42,529 bases of DNA from contig JAAVFK010000021.1 in the NCBI GenBank assembly GCA_014800785.1, positions 12,931 through 55,459 on the forward strand, in the 5' to 3' direction. The translations under genes were made by a program, and so were the position numbers. Shown one piece after another: positions 26,473 to 34,269 of the stretch (positions are counted from its first letter, which is position 1; each line of letters opens with the position of its first letter). Under the pieces are notes generated by a model, which was not told the DNA's origin, searched no databases, and saw only the letters and a program-made list of their open reading frames with translations. The stretch comes from Bacteroidales bacterium. GTDB taxonomy: Bacteria; Bacteroidota; Bacteroidia; Bacteroidales; Muribaculaceae.

Positions 26473-27489
26473 TCAGTTGAGGAGTTCGTCGAGGTTGGTG
26501 GCGAGGTTGATCATCAGTGTCGAGCCCGACTTGTGGGGCATCGCGTAGGAGACACCGAGTCGGAACGACTTCACGCGCAGACCCAGACCGAGCGAGAAGC
26601 CGGAGAGGAAATTGCGGTGATAGGTTGACATATCGGTTCGGGTCTTGTAGTTGTAGCCCAGCCCGATATAGAACTTCTCCGACGGCGCGTACTGGAGGCC
26701 GAAGATCAGATGGCGGAAGAGGTTGGAGCCGAACGATTGTTTGGTCTCCACGGTCTGCGACTCGTCCGAATGTTCGTAATAGGGGAGTTTCCAGCGCGTC
26801 AGATTGTTGGCCGTGACGGCCACCGAGAACGGGCCGCCGCCGATTCCCTGCATATAGGCCAGCGTGATGTCAAACGGCAGACGGTCATAGGAATTGTTGA
26901 AGCGCTTCACCTGACCACCCATATTCGAGAGCACCGCCGAGAACGAGAGATCCTTCTCGTCGTCATAATAGTTGATGCCCAGATCGACTGCCAGCGCCCA
27001 GGCCGTGTACTGTTCATAATTGCTGTAGACGACCTTGAAATTGGCGCCGCCGCGGAGTCGCGCGGTGATGTCGCGCGAATATGTGCCCTCGATCACCATA
27101 TCCTGGGGCGAGAAATCGCCCGTCTGGATTCCGCTCTCGTCATATCCGGTCATACGGCCGTAGTTGAGATAGCGTATGCCGATGCCCCACGCGCTGTTCT
27201 CGCCCGCGCCCATCGCGAAACGGGCCGACGCGAAATTGGAGGTCGCCATATAGAGCATATATGAGAAAGCCACCTGCTTCTCGATTTCCGGACCGAGCAG
27301 GGCCGGGTTCTGGTCCACGAGCGTGGCGTCATCGTCGATCACGGCCGCGCCGCTCCCGCCCAGCGCGTAGGCGTGGGCTGAAGTCGGTATCTCCAGAAAT
27401 GAATAGGCATTGGAGCTCGTCTGGGCCGACGCTCCGAAGCAGAGCGTCGCCGCCATCAGGAGCGCTGCGGATAGGGACTTTGTTCTCAT
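26473..27489 (-). CDS. porQ: Type IX secretion-associated outer-membrane protein PorQ
   Basis: PorQ is a small beta-barrel required with PorU, PorV and PorZ for attachment of type IX-secreted proteins at the Bacteroidetes surface. 338 residues with a signal peptide (MRTKSLSAALLMAATLCFGASAQ, cleavage after ASA). The PorV/PorQ signature near the start is ALGGSGAAVIDDDATLVDQNPALLG, and alternating hydrophobic strands run to the C-terminus (for example FYIGLGYNYKT, FSLGLGLRV). The N-terminal motif and length fit PorQ better than PorV (about 380-400). No other por genes are in the window. No consensus promoter was found before it. Confidence 0.85.
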   Translation of the reverse strand: MRTKSLSAALLMAATLCFGASAQTSSNAYSFLEIPTSAHAYALGGSGAAVIDDDATLVDQNPALLGPEIEKQVAFSYMLYMATSNFASARFAMGAGENSAWGIGIRYLNYGRMTGYDESGIQTGDFSPQDMVIEGTYSRDITARLRGGANFKVVYSNYEQYTAWALAVDLGINYYDDEKDLSFSAVLSNMGGQVKRFNNSYDRLPFDITLAYMQGIGGGPFSVAVTANNLTRWKLPYYEHSDESQTVETKQSFGSNLFRHLIFGLQYAPSEKFYIGLGYNYKTRTDMSTYHRNFLSGFSLGLGLRVKSFRLGVSYAMPHKSGSTLMINLATNLDELLN

Positions 27490-27599
27490 CTCCCATATTA
27501 ACGTAAGAAACGGGTCGGGTAGTATATGGGAAGAACGGAAAGAAGTATTGTAAAAAAGTGTGAAATAAGTCTAAAATAGCAGTTTGCGGGCCTTGAAAA

Positions 27600-27631
27600 T
27601 TTGGATGGTAGGGAAAAGGTCTATAAATTTG
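27600..27631 (+). promoter_or_regulatory. Promoter of the TonB-C-domain gene, perfect consensus
   Basis: TTTG (27600-27603), 20 bases, TAAATTTG (27624-27631). The predicted start near 27637 gives a leader of about 87 bases rich in GC near CCGGGGCCGCGG. Confidence 0.8.
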
Positions 27632-27723
27632 CAACGTCAATCCGGGGCCGCGGTGACCACAGTCGCCGACCGGTCCGGAGAGCGAACGATTCCATTCCAC
27701 AGTCTTTTGACTAAACTATATTA

Positions 27724-28161
27724 ATGAAAAAACTCATTACTGCAATTTTCGCAGTGGCTTTGTCCGCGGGAGCCTCATTCATCTGTGCGCAGACCTGCCG
27801 GGTCAGCACAGGGATCGGGGCCGATGGATGTCACAACTACATAGAGGTCTTTGAATACGACTATGTGACCGAGAAACCTACCTTTCCCGGAGGAGACGGT
27901 GAATTGATGGCCTACATCAACCACTGTCGCGAATATCCCAAATCGGCCTACGAGCGGGGAGTTCAGGGACGTGTGACCTGTAGCTTCGTAGTCAACACCG
28001 ACGGCGACATCAGCTGTATCCAGGTCCTCAAGGGAGTCGATCCCGAACTGAACCGCGAAGCGGTGCGTATCTTCCGCGAGATGCCCAAATGGCGTCCCGG
28101 CCGACTTGACGGCAAAGCCGTCCCCGTCCGCGTCATCCGCGTCGTCCCCTTCCGCAAATAA
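27724..28161 (+). CDS. Small exported TonB C-terminal-domain protein
   Basis: 145 residues: signal peptide (MKKLITAIFAVALSAGASFICAQ), a short linker, then one TonB C-terminal domain (about 50-143). Its start has the common Bacteroidetes form KPTFPGGDGELMAYI, and VQGRVTCSFVVNTDGDI and GVDPELNREAVRIFREMPKW follow. Unlike true TonB it lacks a retained N-terminal anchor and a Pro-rich spacer spanning the periplasm. It is therefore probably a soluble periplasmic protein rather than an ExbBD-energised transducer. Two extra Cys pairs (QTCR, DGCH) precede the domain. It has its own promoter and is convergent with the island to its right. Confidence 0.8.
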   Translation: MKKLITAIFAVALSAGASFICAQTCRVSTGIGADGCHNYIEVFEYDYVTEKPTFPGGDGELMAYINHCREYPKSAYERGVQGRVTCSFVVNTDGDISCIQVLKGVDPELNREAVRIFREMPKWRPGRLDGKAVPVRVIRVVPFRK

Positions 28162-28206
28162 CCGCAACCGCCCCCGCCACCTCATCGCCCAATCCCCCAA
28201 CGAATA

Positions 28207-28238
28207 CGGCCCGCCTCGGAAACCTCCGAAGCGGGCCG
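28207..28238. terminator. Hairpin between convergent genes (TonB-C protein and Sel1 protein)
   Basis: The outer stem CGGCCCGC/GCGGGCCG, one C/A mismatch, and the inner stem TCGG/CCGA surround a six-base loop. Its shape closely resembles the hairpin after rpsN. No T-tract follows on either strand, so termination would have to rely on hairpin strength or Rho. Confidence 0.55.
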
Positions 28239-28260
28239 CTGCAATTAATGGCGGGGTAGG

Positions 28261-29799
28261 TTATAGGTTTTCGTATTCAATCTTTTCGTGATCTCCGGGA
28301 GAAAGTTTAATGTCTAATTTCTCCGGTATATTATTGGAGGTAATTTTGACTCTTTTCGTTTTATGCTTTACGTACGAAAATTCAAGAATATCTCCTTTTT
28401 GCAGATCGCTTACATAGTATTTGCCATCGATGTCTGAAGCCATCCCATATATTTGCTTCCCATCACGATATATCAACAGGGTACAACCGATTGCCAGGTC
28501 CCGTTTGCCTTTCCATTTACAATAAACTGTGATGGTGCGTGTAGTCGAAAATGTAATGGTGTGACGAGTTAGACGTTTCACCATCTCTTTTGCGGCTTCG
28601 TCGCCCATTTCTGCGGCTTTTCTATACCATATCTCAGCAGCATACATATCTTTCTCCGTACCGGTTCCATTATAGTAACAGGAGGCAAGATTGCTAAAGA
28701 TAGATACCGAGGCATCCGGTTGGCTTGCGGCCAACTCGAAATTTTTGAAGGCCTTGGTGTAGTCTTTAGATGTACCCTTACCATCGTAATAACAAACTCC
28801 GACCATATTAATAGCTTCTGTATTCCCAACTTTGGCAGCGGAATCAAACCAGCGGAAGGCGTTGGCATAATCTTTAATATTGTAGTATTTCCATGCAATA
28901 TAAAGTCGACATTCTCCTAATTGCTTTTTGAGCAATTTCTCTTCAGAGGAAGATATGTGTCCGGTGAGGGCAAGCGATAAATAGTGCTCACCCTTTATAG
29001 GATCCACCAGACCGCTTTTTTCACCGTTTATGTACACGGGGCGGCTATAGACCTCACCTAACTTCGCGTATCCCGTCATATCACCCATCTTTCCGCGACG
29101 TCTCAGCCACTTCCGATAGGCTTCCTGATTGTCGGTGCTTTCGTAGAAATCCGATATCTTCTTAGCCGCGTCAATATTGCCGAGTTTGGCGTCGGCATAG
29201 GTCTTCGCGTCTAGTCCCGAGGGAACGATGTCCAGCACGAGGCGAAAGCCGGGAGATAGTATAGGACGCGAGGATTTGTCTATTCCGTTCAGCTTGCCTT
29301 CATTTGACGCCCATTGAGTCTCTTCGTCCGTGGCGAGACGATAGACCTTGCCCGTAATCCGGTTGAGAGCAGGGATGAACAGGCCGTTTACATTCCATGT
29401 AATGGTCGTAGACGGCATTGTGAAACCGGTGACCGCCTCCCATTCATCCAGCGTGATGTGATGGCCGATATAGAAATCGTCCATCTCGATGTCCGGATCG
29501 GGAGTGTATGAGAGTGTGCCTGTAAATCCCTTGGCTGCCGTTTCAGGCGACGTATATGTTCCCCCCTTGACGAACACCATCTCCTGTTCAAGGCTCCGGA
29601 TGATTTTGTCGCGTGTTGCCTGAGACATCCCCTTGTTCTCCGATACTGACTCCCTATGCCGCCGATCTTTCTTTGTGGCGGCATTATTGTGGATTGGAAT
29701 CGGTGGTGCTGGTGGTGGTGGCGTGATTTTTCCCTGGCCGAAGACGGCTGAGGCTGCGAATGCGAGTAGAAGGGTAATTATCGTTCGGGTCAGTCTCAT
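28261..29799 (-). CDS. Exported FGE-like / Sel1-repeat / Ig-like carboxypeptidase-regulatory-type fusion
   Basis: 512 residues, last gene of the island. A signal peptide ends SAVFGQGK, followed by a Pro-rich linker. Residues about 70-200 resemble a degenerate FGE-sulfatase fold (FVKGGTYTS, FYIGHHITLDEWEAVTG, RLATDEETQWAS, PGFRLVLD) missing much of its middle. Residues about 205-410 hold Sel1/TPR-like repeats (AMRWFDSAAKVGNTEAINMVG-type, YYDGKGTSKDYTKAFKNFELAA, YYNGTGTEKDMYAAEIWYRKAA). The last 90 residues look like a CarboxypepD_reg-type beta domain (GCTLLIYRDGKQIYGMASD then DGKYYVSDLQKGDILEFSY). Its start overlaps the phosphatase stop by four bases (ATGA), so the two are translationally coupled. 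A scaffold or receptor in the periplasm or outer membrane is likely; no enzyme activity is expected. Confidence 0.75.
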   Translation of the reverse strand: MRLTRTIITLLLAFAASAVFGQGKITPPPPAPPIPIHNNAATKKDRRHRESVSENKGMSQATRDKIIRSLEQEMVFVKGGTYTSPETAAKGFTGTLSYTPDPDIEMDDFYIGHHITLDEWEAVTGFTMPSTTITWNVNGLFIPALNRITGKVYRLATDEETQWASNEGKLNGIDKSSRPILSPGFRLVLDIVPSGLDAKTYADAKLGNIDAAKKISDFYESTDNQEAYRKWLRRRGKMGDMTGYAKLGEVYSRPVYINGEKSGLVDPIKGEHYLSLALTGHISSSEEKLLKKQLGECRLYIAWKYYNIKDYANAFRWFDSAAKVGNTEAINMVGVCYYDGKGTSKDYTKAFKNFELAASQPDASVSIFSNLASCYYNGTGTEKDMYAAEIWYRKAAEMGDEAAKEMVKRLTRHTITFSTTRTITVYCKWKGKRDLAIGCTLLIYRDGKQIYGMASDIDGKYYVSDLQKGDILEFSYVKHKTKRVKITSNNIPEKLDIKLSPGDHEKIEYENL

Positions 29800-31103
29800 T
29801 GTTTGCCGTTGATCAGGTCCTGAATATTCTGTTGGTCGCTGTTGACCGTTCCCCCTTCCTCGCTGGCGGGCTTCGGTAGGGTCGGCTTGGGCTCCTCGGG
29901 CGCCGGCTTTGAGGGGGCGGACTCGGTCTGAGTCGAGGTCGAGGTCGAGGTTGCTGAAGAGGGGGTGGGGCGGACGGGACCCGCATCGGTGACCTCGGGT
30001 TGCGCAGTCTCAGGGGCGGCAGTCGGCGCCGGCGTTATTGTCGGCTTTGCGGAGGTCGGCTTCTCCTCCTTATAGTCCTGGTGCACAGACTCGGGGAAAT
30101 CGGCCGGAACCTTTTTATCGTCAGACGAACAGGAATTGATGAGGAAGTTGATGCCCACCAGAAGGAGGGCGACAGCAAAGGCGGCGATCAGGAACCGGAC
30201 CACCATCGGACGCATACTCCGCTTCGGCGACGCCACGGGCTTCGCCTTATTGTCATCCTCAACAATAGCGGTGAACTTCTCCTCTCTCTTCACGGCGATC
30301 GGGTCGGTCACCTCCAGGATATGGACAATGAAGGCGGTGTGGTTGTCGCGGTTGTCTTCGGTGACAGATCTCAGGATCTCGACCTTATTCTCGTCGGTGC
30401 CCCCCTGTTCGGAGAAGATATTGCGAAGCGACGAACCATCTTCCATCTCATCCTGCTCCAGCATGCCGTCGGAACAAAGATAGAAATAATCGCCCCCCTT
30501 GATATCCGACGTCCGGTAGACATCCGCCTTCGGACGGCGCTCCATGTAGGGCTGCATCGCGCGGGTGATCACATTCTTCTGTTTTGAATGGCGCGCCTCC
30601 TCGCGGGTCAGTTCGCCGATCTTGATCAGGTCGTTGACCAGGGAATGGTCGGAGGTCTCGTGAAGAATCCGGGTATCCTCTCCCGTCTTGCCGGGGCGGA
30701 TATGATAGACGCGGCTGTCGCCGATATGGGCTATGAAAGCCCCTTCGTCATAGAGCTTGAGGAAGGCCATTGTCGTGCCCATCTTCTTCTCCGCGCCACT
30801 GTCTTTTGTGTCCAGAGCCTCGAACGCCGCCTTGAGGGCGTTGTCGAAATCCGCTTCGGTGAACTTGCCCTCGGTGTCATGGCCGTCGGCAAGTATCGAG
30901 CTGCTCATTGCCTCGCAGACCGTCGCGCTCGCCACCTCCCCAGCGTCATGGCCTCCCATTCCGTCGCAGAGAATGAAGAGTCGGTCGGAGTCAGTCTGTT
31001 TCCCGAACGCGGGAAACAGACTGTCCTCCTGATGGGGGTTGCCCAGCGAGTCCTTTCTTTGGCCGAACTCCTGTATGCTGTAAACTTTGAGTCTGTATTT
31101 CAT
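29796..31103 (-). CDS. Transmembrane PP2C-family Ser/Thr protein phosphatase
   Basis: Removes phosphates from Ser/Thr proteins, most likely those of the kinase in the same island. The start MKYRLKVYSIQEFG gives 435 residues; an upstream ATG inside a hairpin repeat is rejected. The PP2C domain (about 1-260) has metal-binding motifs HQEDSLF, LCDGMGGHDAGE (Asp47), AHIGDSRVYHI (Asp129), YLCSDGM and EDNRDNHT. A membrane helix (FLIAAFAVALLLVGINFLI, about 305-325) follows, then a roughly 110-residue Pro/Thr/Ser/Glu-rich outer segment. The catalytic part is therefore cytoplasmic, with a periplasmic tail. The 3' end overlaps the Sel1 gene. Confidence 0.93.
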   Translation of the reverse strand: MKYRLKVYSIQEFGQRKDSLGNPHQEDSLFPAFGKQTDSDRLFILCDGMGGHDAGEVASATVCEAMSSSILADGHDTEGKFTEADFDNALKAAFEALDTKDSGAEKKMGTTMAFLKLYDEGAFIAHIGDSRVYHIRPGKTGEDTRILHETSDHSLVNDLIKIGELTREEARHSKQKNVITRAMQPYMERRPKADVYRTSDIKGGDYFYLCSDGMLEQDEMEDGSSLRNIFSEQGGTDENKVEILRSVTEDNRDNHTAFIVHILEVTDPIAVKREEKFTAIVEDDNKAKPVASPKRSMRPMVVRFLIAAFAVALLLVGINFLINSCSSDDKKVPADFPESVHQDYKEEKPTSAKPTITPAPTAAPETAQPEVTDAGPVRPTPSSATSTSTSTQTESAPSKPAPEEPKPTLPKPASEEGGTVNSDQQNIQDLINGKQ

Positions 31104-31160
31104 AATATTATCCGAGAAGAGGGAGATGTGTCGTTGATCGGATCCTTTGATCGTTGGTTT

Positions 31161-31190
31161 GAAACATGCCGAAGGCATGTCCCTACATTG
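31161..31190 (+). repeat. 30-nt hairpin repeat, copy A (phosphatase leader)
   Basis: GAAACAT..ATGTCCCTACATTG family. The stem ACATGCC/GGCATGT closes a GAA loop. It lies 58 bases upstream of the phosphatase start, in the gap after the FHA gene, antisense in orientation to the transcript. The spurious reading MPSACFKP in both this copy and copy B arises from the hairpin. Confidence 0.9.
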
Positions 31191-31235
31191 GATTGCGGAT
31201 TGGATGCGGTTGGCACTTCCTCTGTTAAGTGAACG

Positions 31236-31823
31236 TTAATAGTCGGTTGCTTCGTCGTCGGGGATTTCGAAAATCAGTGTCGCGTCCGGAAGTTTTATGA
31301 TGTCGCCGTGGTTGAGGACGATCACGTCGCCGAAGAGCAGCTGCTCGTTGCCGAGCCAGGTCTTGTTGACTTTCTCCTTGAAGAGCGACAGATAGTGGAC
31401 GAATCCCTTCGCTGGCACTTTTTTCACCTCGACCACAATGTGCTCGCGGCTCATGGCGCGCTGTTCGCCGGTGTCGATCTGAAAATCGGCTCCCGATTTG
31501 GTCGCCTTGCGCCCGATCACGTTGCGTCCCGGCTTCAGGCGGAACGTGGTTCCTGCGCCGGAGACTTTCAGCCGGCCTATGGTGAAATTGAGCTGACCGA
31601 GGTCGGTCGCCTCGTCGTTGTGGCCGTTGCCGCCGGGATATTCCGTGTCGGGATCGTCTCCCGTGTTTACGGTCTTGTCCACGCGTTTGAACTGAGTGAA
31701 CGGATACTTGTGCTTGCAGATCGGGCAGGTGACGTTTTTCGACTCGATGCCCGGTTGGTTCTTGACCGAAAGGATGGCCCCGTCAAAAGGGCATTTTATC
31801 TGAATTATATCATCCATTACCAT
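31236..31823 (-). CDS. Zinc-ribbon plus FHA-domain protein
   Basis: A cytoplasmic phosphothreonine reader. The start used gives MVMDDIIQIKCPFDG; the ATG six bases further in (31817) is equally good. The longer frame enters a hairpin repeat and is rejected. About residues 9-45 form a zinc ribbon (CPFDG .. CPICKHKYPF). An acidic linker follows, then an FHA domain (about 80-190) with VIGRKATKSGADFQI, the conserved SREHIVVEV and VLNHGDIIKL. It lies between caspase and phosphatase genes, each gap holding a copy of a 30-nt hairpin repeat. By analogy with other FHA/kinase/phosphatase sets it should bind phosphorylated products of the kinase encoded nearby. Confidence 0.88.
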   Translation of the reverse strand: MVMDDIIQIKCPFDGAILSVKNQPGIESKNVTCPICKHKYPFTQFKRVDKTVNTGDDPDTEYPGGNGHNDEATDLGQLNFTIGRLKVSGAGTTFRLKPGRNVIGRKATKSGADFQIDTGEQRAMSREHIVVEVKKVPAKGFVHYLSLFKEKVNKTWLGNEQLLFGDVIVLNHGDIIKLPDATLIFEIPDDEATDY

Positions 31824-31868
31824 TATTCTTTTACGGTTTGATATGACGGTCTGATAATTTGAGGGTTT

Positions 31869-31898
31869 GAAACATGCCGAAGGCATGTCCCTACATTG
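31869..31898 (+). repeat. 30-nt hairpin repeat, copy B (FHA leader)
   Basis: Identical over the 30 bases to copy A and placed 46-52 bases upstream of the FHA start and 16 bases beyond the caspase stop. Confidence 0.9.
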
Positions 31899-31913
31899 GT
31901 TTGACGACTGGCT

Positions 31914-32654
31914 TTACCATTTCATTACCGCCATATTGTTGTCGAAATTACCCCACATGACCGGGTGCTGTTTGCCTCCCGAGACGTTGGTCACTTCACG
32001 ATGAACGAAGTCGTAGAGCTCGCGGGCCGTGATGATCCGGTTGCGGTTTGCGTCGGCATTTCCTCCGAGTCCTTTGGTGAGGTAGGTGGTGAAGAATCCG
32101 TTCTTCATATCGGTGCGTTCGATCGAGTTCTCGTTGTTGCGCGATGAGAGGAACAGCATCACGTTGGCATTCTTCGCCGCCGTCAGCGCTCCCTGGGCCG
32201 AAGTTTCGTCCACACGCATTCCACCCGAGCGGCAGGCGTCGACGAACATCATCTTGTTCCGACACCGGCTCTTGGCCATGGCCCGGCGGACCTCGTCATA
32301 TCCGATCTTGCCGTCGTAAGCGCAGAATCCTCCGGGATACCCGTGGCCGCTGAAGAAGAAGACCACCATGTCGTTCTCCTTCGCCATCCCGAATACCTTG
32401 TCGATCGCCTTGACGATCCGTTTCTTCGTCGCCTTCTCGTTGAGAAGCAGGGAGTAGTCGACCGACGTATTCTTGGAGTAGAGGTCGGCCACTGTGCGCG
32501 CGTCGTTGACAGTCAGCCGCAGGTTGCTGATCTGACCCGGGAATCCGGAGTAGTCTCCGATACCCACCGAAACCAGATAGACACGTGCGTCGGCCGCGAA
32601 CGCGACGGTGAGCAGGATCGCCGCAAGCAGGACTCTTAATAACTTACCCTTCAT
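31914..32654 (-). CDS. Exported caspase-like peptidase (peptidase C14 / clan CD)
   Basis: 246 residues with a signal peptide (RVLLAAILLTVAFAADA), so it acts in the periplasm or beyond. The caspase-fold p20 begins at residue 24 with RVYLVSVGIGDYSG, and LRLTVNDARTVADLY is the typical strand-helix unit. The catalytic dyad is present: His104 in FFSGHGYPGG and Cys141 in FVDACRSGG. The chosen ATG replaces a TTG two codons upstream. The gene lies 17 bases after the EF-hand-like gene. Bacterial caspase homologues are known in regulated proteolysis and defence. Here the setting with kinase, phosphatase and FHA genes argues for a signalling output. Specificity is unknown; an acidic or basic P1 preference cannot be read safely. 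Confidence 0.9.
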   Translation of the reverse strand: MKGKLLRVLLAAILLTVAFAADARVYLVSVGIGDYSGFPGQISNLRLTVNDARTVADLYSKNTSVDYSLLLNEKATKKRIVKAIDKVFGMAKENDMVVFFFSGHGYPGGFCAYDGKIGYDEVRRAMAKSRCRNKMMFVDACRSGGMRVDETSAQGALTAAKNANVMLFLSSRNNENSIERTDMKNGFFTTYLTKGLGGNADANRNRIITARELYDFVHREVTNVSGGKQHPVMWGNFDNNMAVMKW

Positions 32655-32671
32655 AACCAACCCTTAACAAC

Positions 32672-33664
32672 TTAACCTTCATAGATGTCGGAGGTGAGGT
32701 CTGCGGAATTGTTCGAGGCGAGCGGGTCGGCACCGGGGGTGGAGAAACCTCCGAGGTCGTTCACGCCGAGCCCCTGGCCGTGGATGTCGGCATACTCGTT
32801 CTCATCGAGTCGGCCGTCGTTGTTGGTGTCGACACCCATATAGTCGAACTCCATGTCTCCGTCCACGTCTATCAGGATCACCTCCTGGCCGTCTACCATC
32901 ATTCCCCCCATGTTCATGCCCGTCTCCGGGTCATGGGCGACACCGAGGATCTCTATCTCGGCCTGAGGGGTTCCGTCAACAACCATCGCCTCCTGCGGCT
33001 GAATCTCGCTCTGGGGCTGAACATCGGTTACGGTCAGGTCATTCTGATCATTGTTGTGGGTGACCGAGACGATGTCTATGTCGTCTTCGGCTTGTGTCGG
33101 GTGAGGGGTTGAGGCGGAGGCGGTGCGGGTGGCGTGAGCGGCCACGTTGCTGTCCGTTTGGTCGATATGGTTCCAGCTGAAGTGGTCGCCGAACTCGGCG
33201 CGTTCCTCGGCCGTCATCGCTTTCCACTCGTCGGCCGTGTATGTGCCGTAGACCTGGCCGTGCCATTCGAAACATCCTCCCGGGCCGACTTCCTCGCGCG
33301 CCGCGGCGAAAGCCTCGCCGAAAGACATATCATCATTTACGGAGGTGGCGACCTTTATCTGATCGTCCACCCATTCCGGGTTGGAGAGCTCCTCACGGTG
33401 ATTGTCGGGTCCTGCGGCCGAGGCCTCGTCGGTCATACCCATGAGGAAAGTGGCCACGCCGCCGATCAGCAGGCCCGAGCCGGCGCCTGCCGCCGCGCGC
33501 TTCAATATCCCCTTCTTCCCTTTTTTCTCTTTCGGCGCGCTGTCGGAGCGGGCGTCGCTGTCTGTGCGGATTTCCTGCGACTCGTCAGCAAAACAGGTGT
33601 CCTCGTCGCGGTTCATCTCTTCGTTGTCGAAGCGTGTGGCTTCGTCGTCATATTGTGTGGTCAT
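32672..33664 (-). CDS. Glycine-zipper and EF-hand-like acidic protein
   Basis: 330 residues, no recognised family as a whole. The N-terminal 50 residues are acidic and polar. A Gly/Ala-rich hydrophobic segment (about 53-78, GAGSGLLIGGVATFLMG) looks like a glycine zipper or membrane insert. A conserved middle part (about 110-165) contains FGEAFAAAREEVGPGGCFEWHG, and YTADEWKAM with a GDHFSW end follows. The C-terminal third has calcium-loop-like DVDGDMEFDYMGVDTNNDGR then LDENEY. The end part is clearly related to the protein encoded at 35333-35908 (same GQEV..D.D.D...D arrangement). It lies between a palindromic element and the caspase gene. A perfect -7 box at 33693-33700 lies inside that element. 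Function unknown; a membrane-associated calcium-dependent adaptor is one guess. Confidence 0.7.
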   Translation of the reverse strand: MTTQYDDEATRFDNEEMNRDEDTCFADESQEIRTDSDARSDSAPKEKKGKKGILKRAAAGAGSGLLIGGVATFLMGMTDEASAAGPDNHREELSNPEWVDDQIKVATSVNDDMSFGEAFAAAREEVGPGGCFEWHGQVYGTYTADEWKAMTAEERAEFGDHFSWNHIDQTDSNVAAHATRTASASTPHPTQAEDDIDIVSVTHNNDQNDLTVTDVQPQSEIQPQEAMVVDGTPQAEIEILGVAHDPETGMNMGGMMVDGQEVILIDVDGDMEFDYMGVDTNNDGRLDENEYADIHGQGLGVNDLGGFSTPGADPLASNNSADLTSDIYEG

Positions 33665-33671
33665 GATCTTT

Positions 33672-33866
33672 AGAGAGTGTTTGAATTTAAATCAAATTTA
33701 ATGTTTAGAGAGGTTTAGAAATTTTTGATTTCATCACAAAGGATCTTTTGGACGCCTTTCCAAAGATTTCATCGGTCGCGATGCCCGCATCGCTCCCTCT
33801 TCAACTTTGAAAATTCATCCCAAAATCTCTCTTTGTGCTAAAATCATTTAAATTCAAACACTCTCT
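33672..33866. mobile_element. 195-bp palindromic MITE-like element
   Basis: The ends 33672-33692 and 33846-33866 are 21-bp perfect inverted repeats (starting AGAGAGTGTTTG). Pairing continues inward with similar sequence on both arms (TGATTT..CACAAAG, TTTTGG, TTTC/TCAAAG) to an apex GCGATGC-CC-GCATCGC at 33778-33793. The left arm carries about 32 extra bases, including a partial second AGAGAGGTTT end. No ORF and no clear target duplication beyond possible TA. It fills the gap between two genes of the island. Short non-coding palindromic elements of this type are typical of MITEs; a large structured RNA is an alternative. Confidence 0.7.
33693..33700 (-). promoter_or_regulatory. -7 box upstream of the EF-hand-like gene, within the palindromic element
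   Basis: Minus strand TAAATTTG, an exact match to TAnnTTTG, about 29 bases before the start codon. No TTTG lies at the right distance upstream, so it is a weak candidate; if used, the element carries the promoter. Confidence 0.4.
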
Positions 33867-33878
33867 TAGTGTTTGGGG

Positions 33879-34211
33879 TTATTTTTTCTTTTCAGGCAGG
33901 CGGACCCGGGTGTTCTCCTTAATTTCGAGGATCACGTCCACGAGTTCCGAGCGGAGCGCCATGCAGATTGAGTCCTGGCGCTTGTTCATCGTCTCGAGTG
34001 TCTCGGTCGAGACACCCGCGATTCGGGCGTTTCGCTTTGCCTCCTGAGTCTTGATCTCCTTTTCGAGATTGGCGCGTCTCGTCTCCAGACCCTGAAGTTT
34101 CACTGTCGAGGCGATCGAATCGGCCTGTGTCGCCGGTGATGCGGCCGACACGCCGATGGTGCCGGAGAGGGCGATGATCGCGGCGGCCGCTGTTGCTGAA
34201 ATGGTCTTCAT
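33879..34211 (-). CDS. Small exported coiled-coil protein of unknown function
   Basis: 110 residues: a signal peptide rich in Ala (MKTISATAAAAIIALSGTIGVSA), then a mostly helical, charged stretch with coiled-coil character (LETRRANLEKEIKTQEAKR), ending RVRLPEKKK. No domain is recognised. It belongs to the island by strand and spacing (58 bases after the LRR gene); the palindromic element follows its stop. Confidence 0.65.
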   Translation of the reverse strand: MKTISATAAAAIIALSGTIGVSAASPATQADSIASTVKLQGLETRRANLEKEIKTQEAKRNARIAGVSTETLETMNKRQDSICMALRSELVDVILEIKENTRVRLPEKKK

Positions 34212-34269
34212 CTTATTGGTTTTCTATCGGGACCGAGTTTCGGTTTGGTCTTGATTCCGAAACCGGTCT

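Noticed and set aside
31104-31178. N-terminal extension of the phosphatase beginning MPSACFKP
   Set aside because: It arises from a 30-nt hairpin repeat; the same octapeptide would begin the unrelated FHA protein, and the PP2C family starts near MKYRLKVYS.
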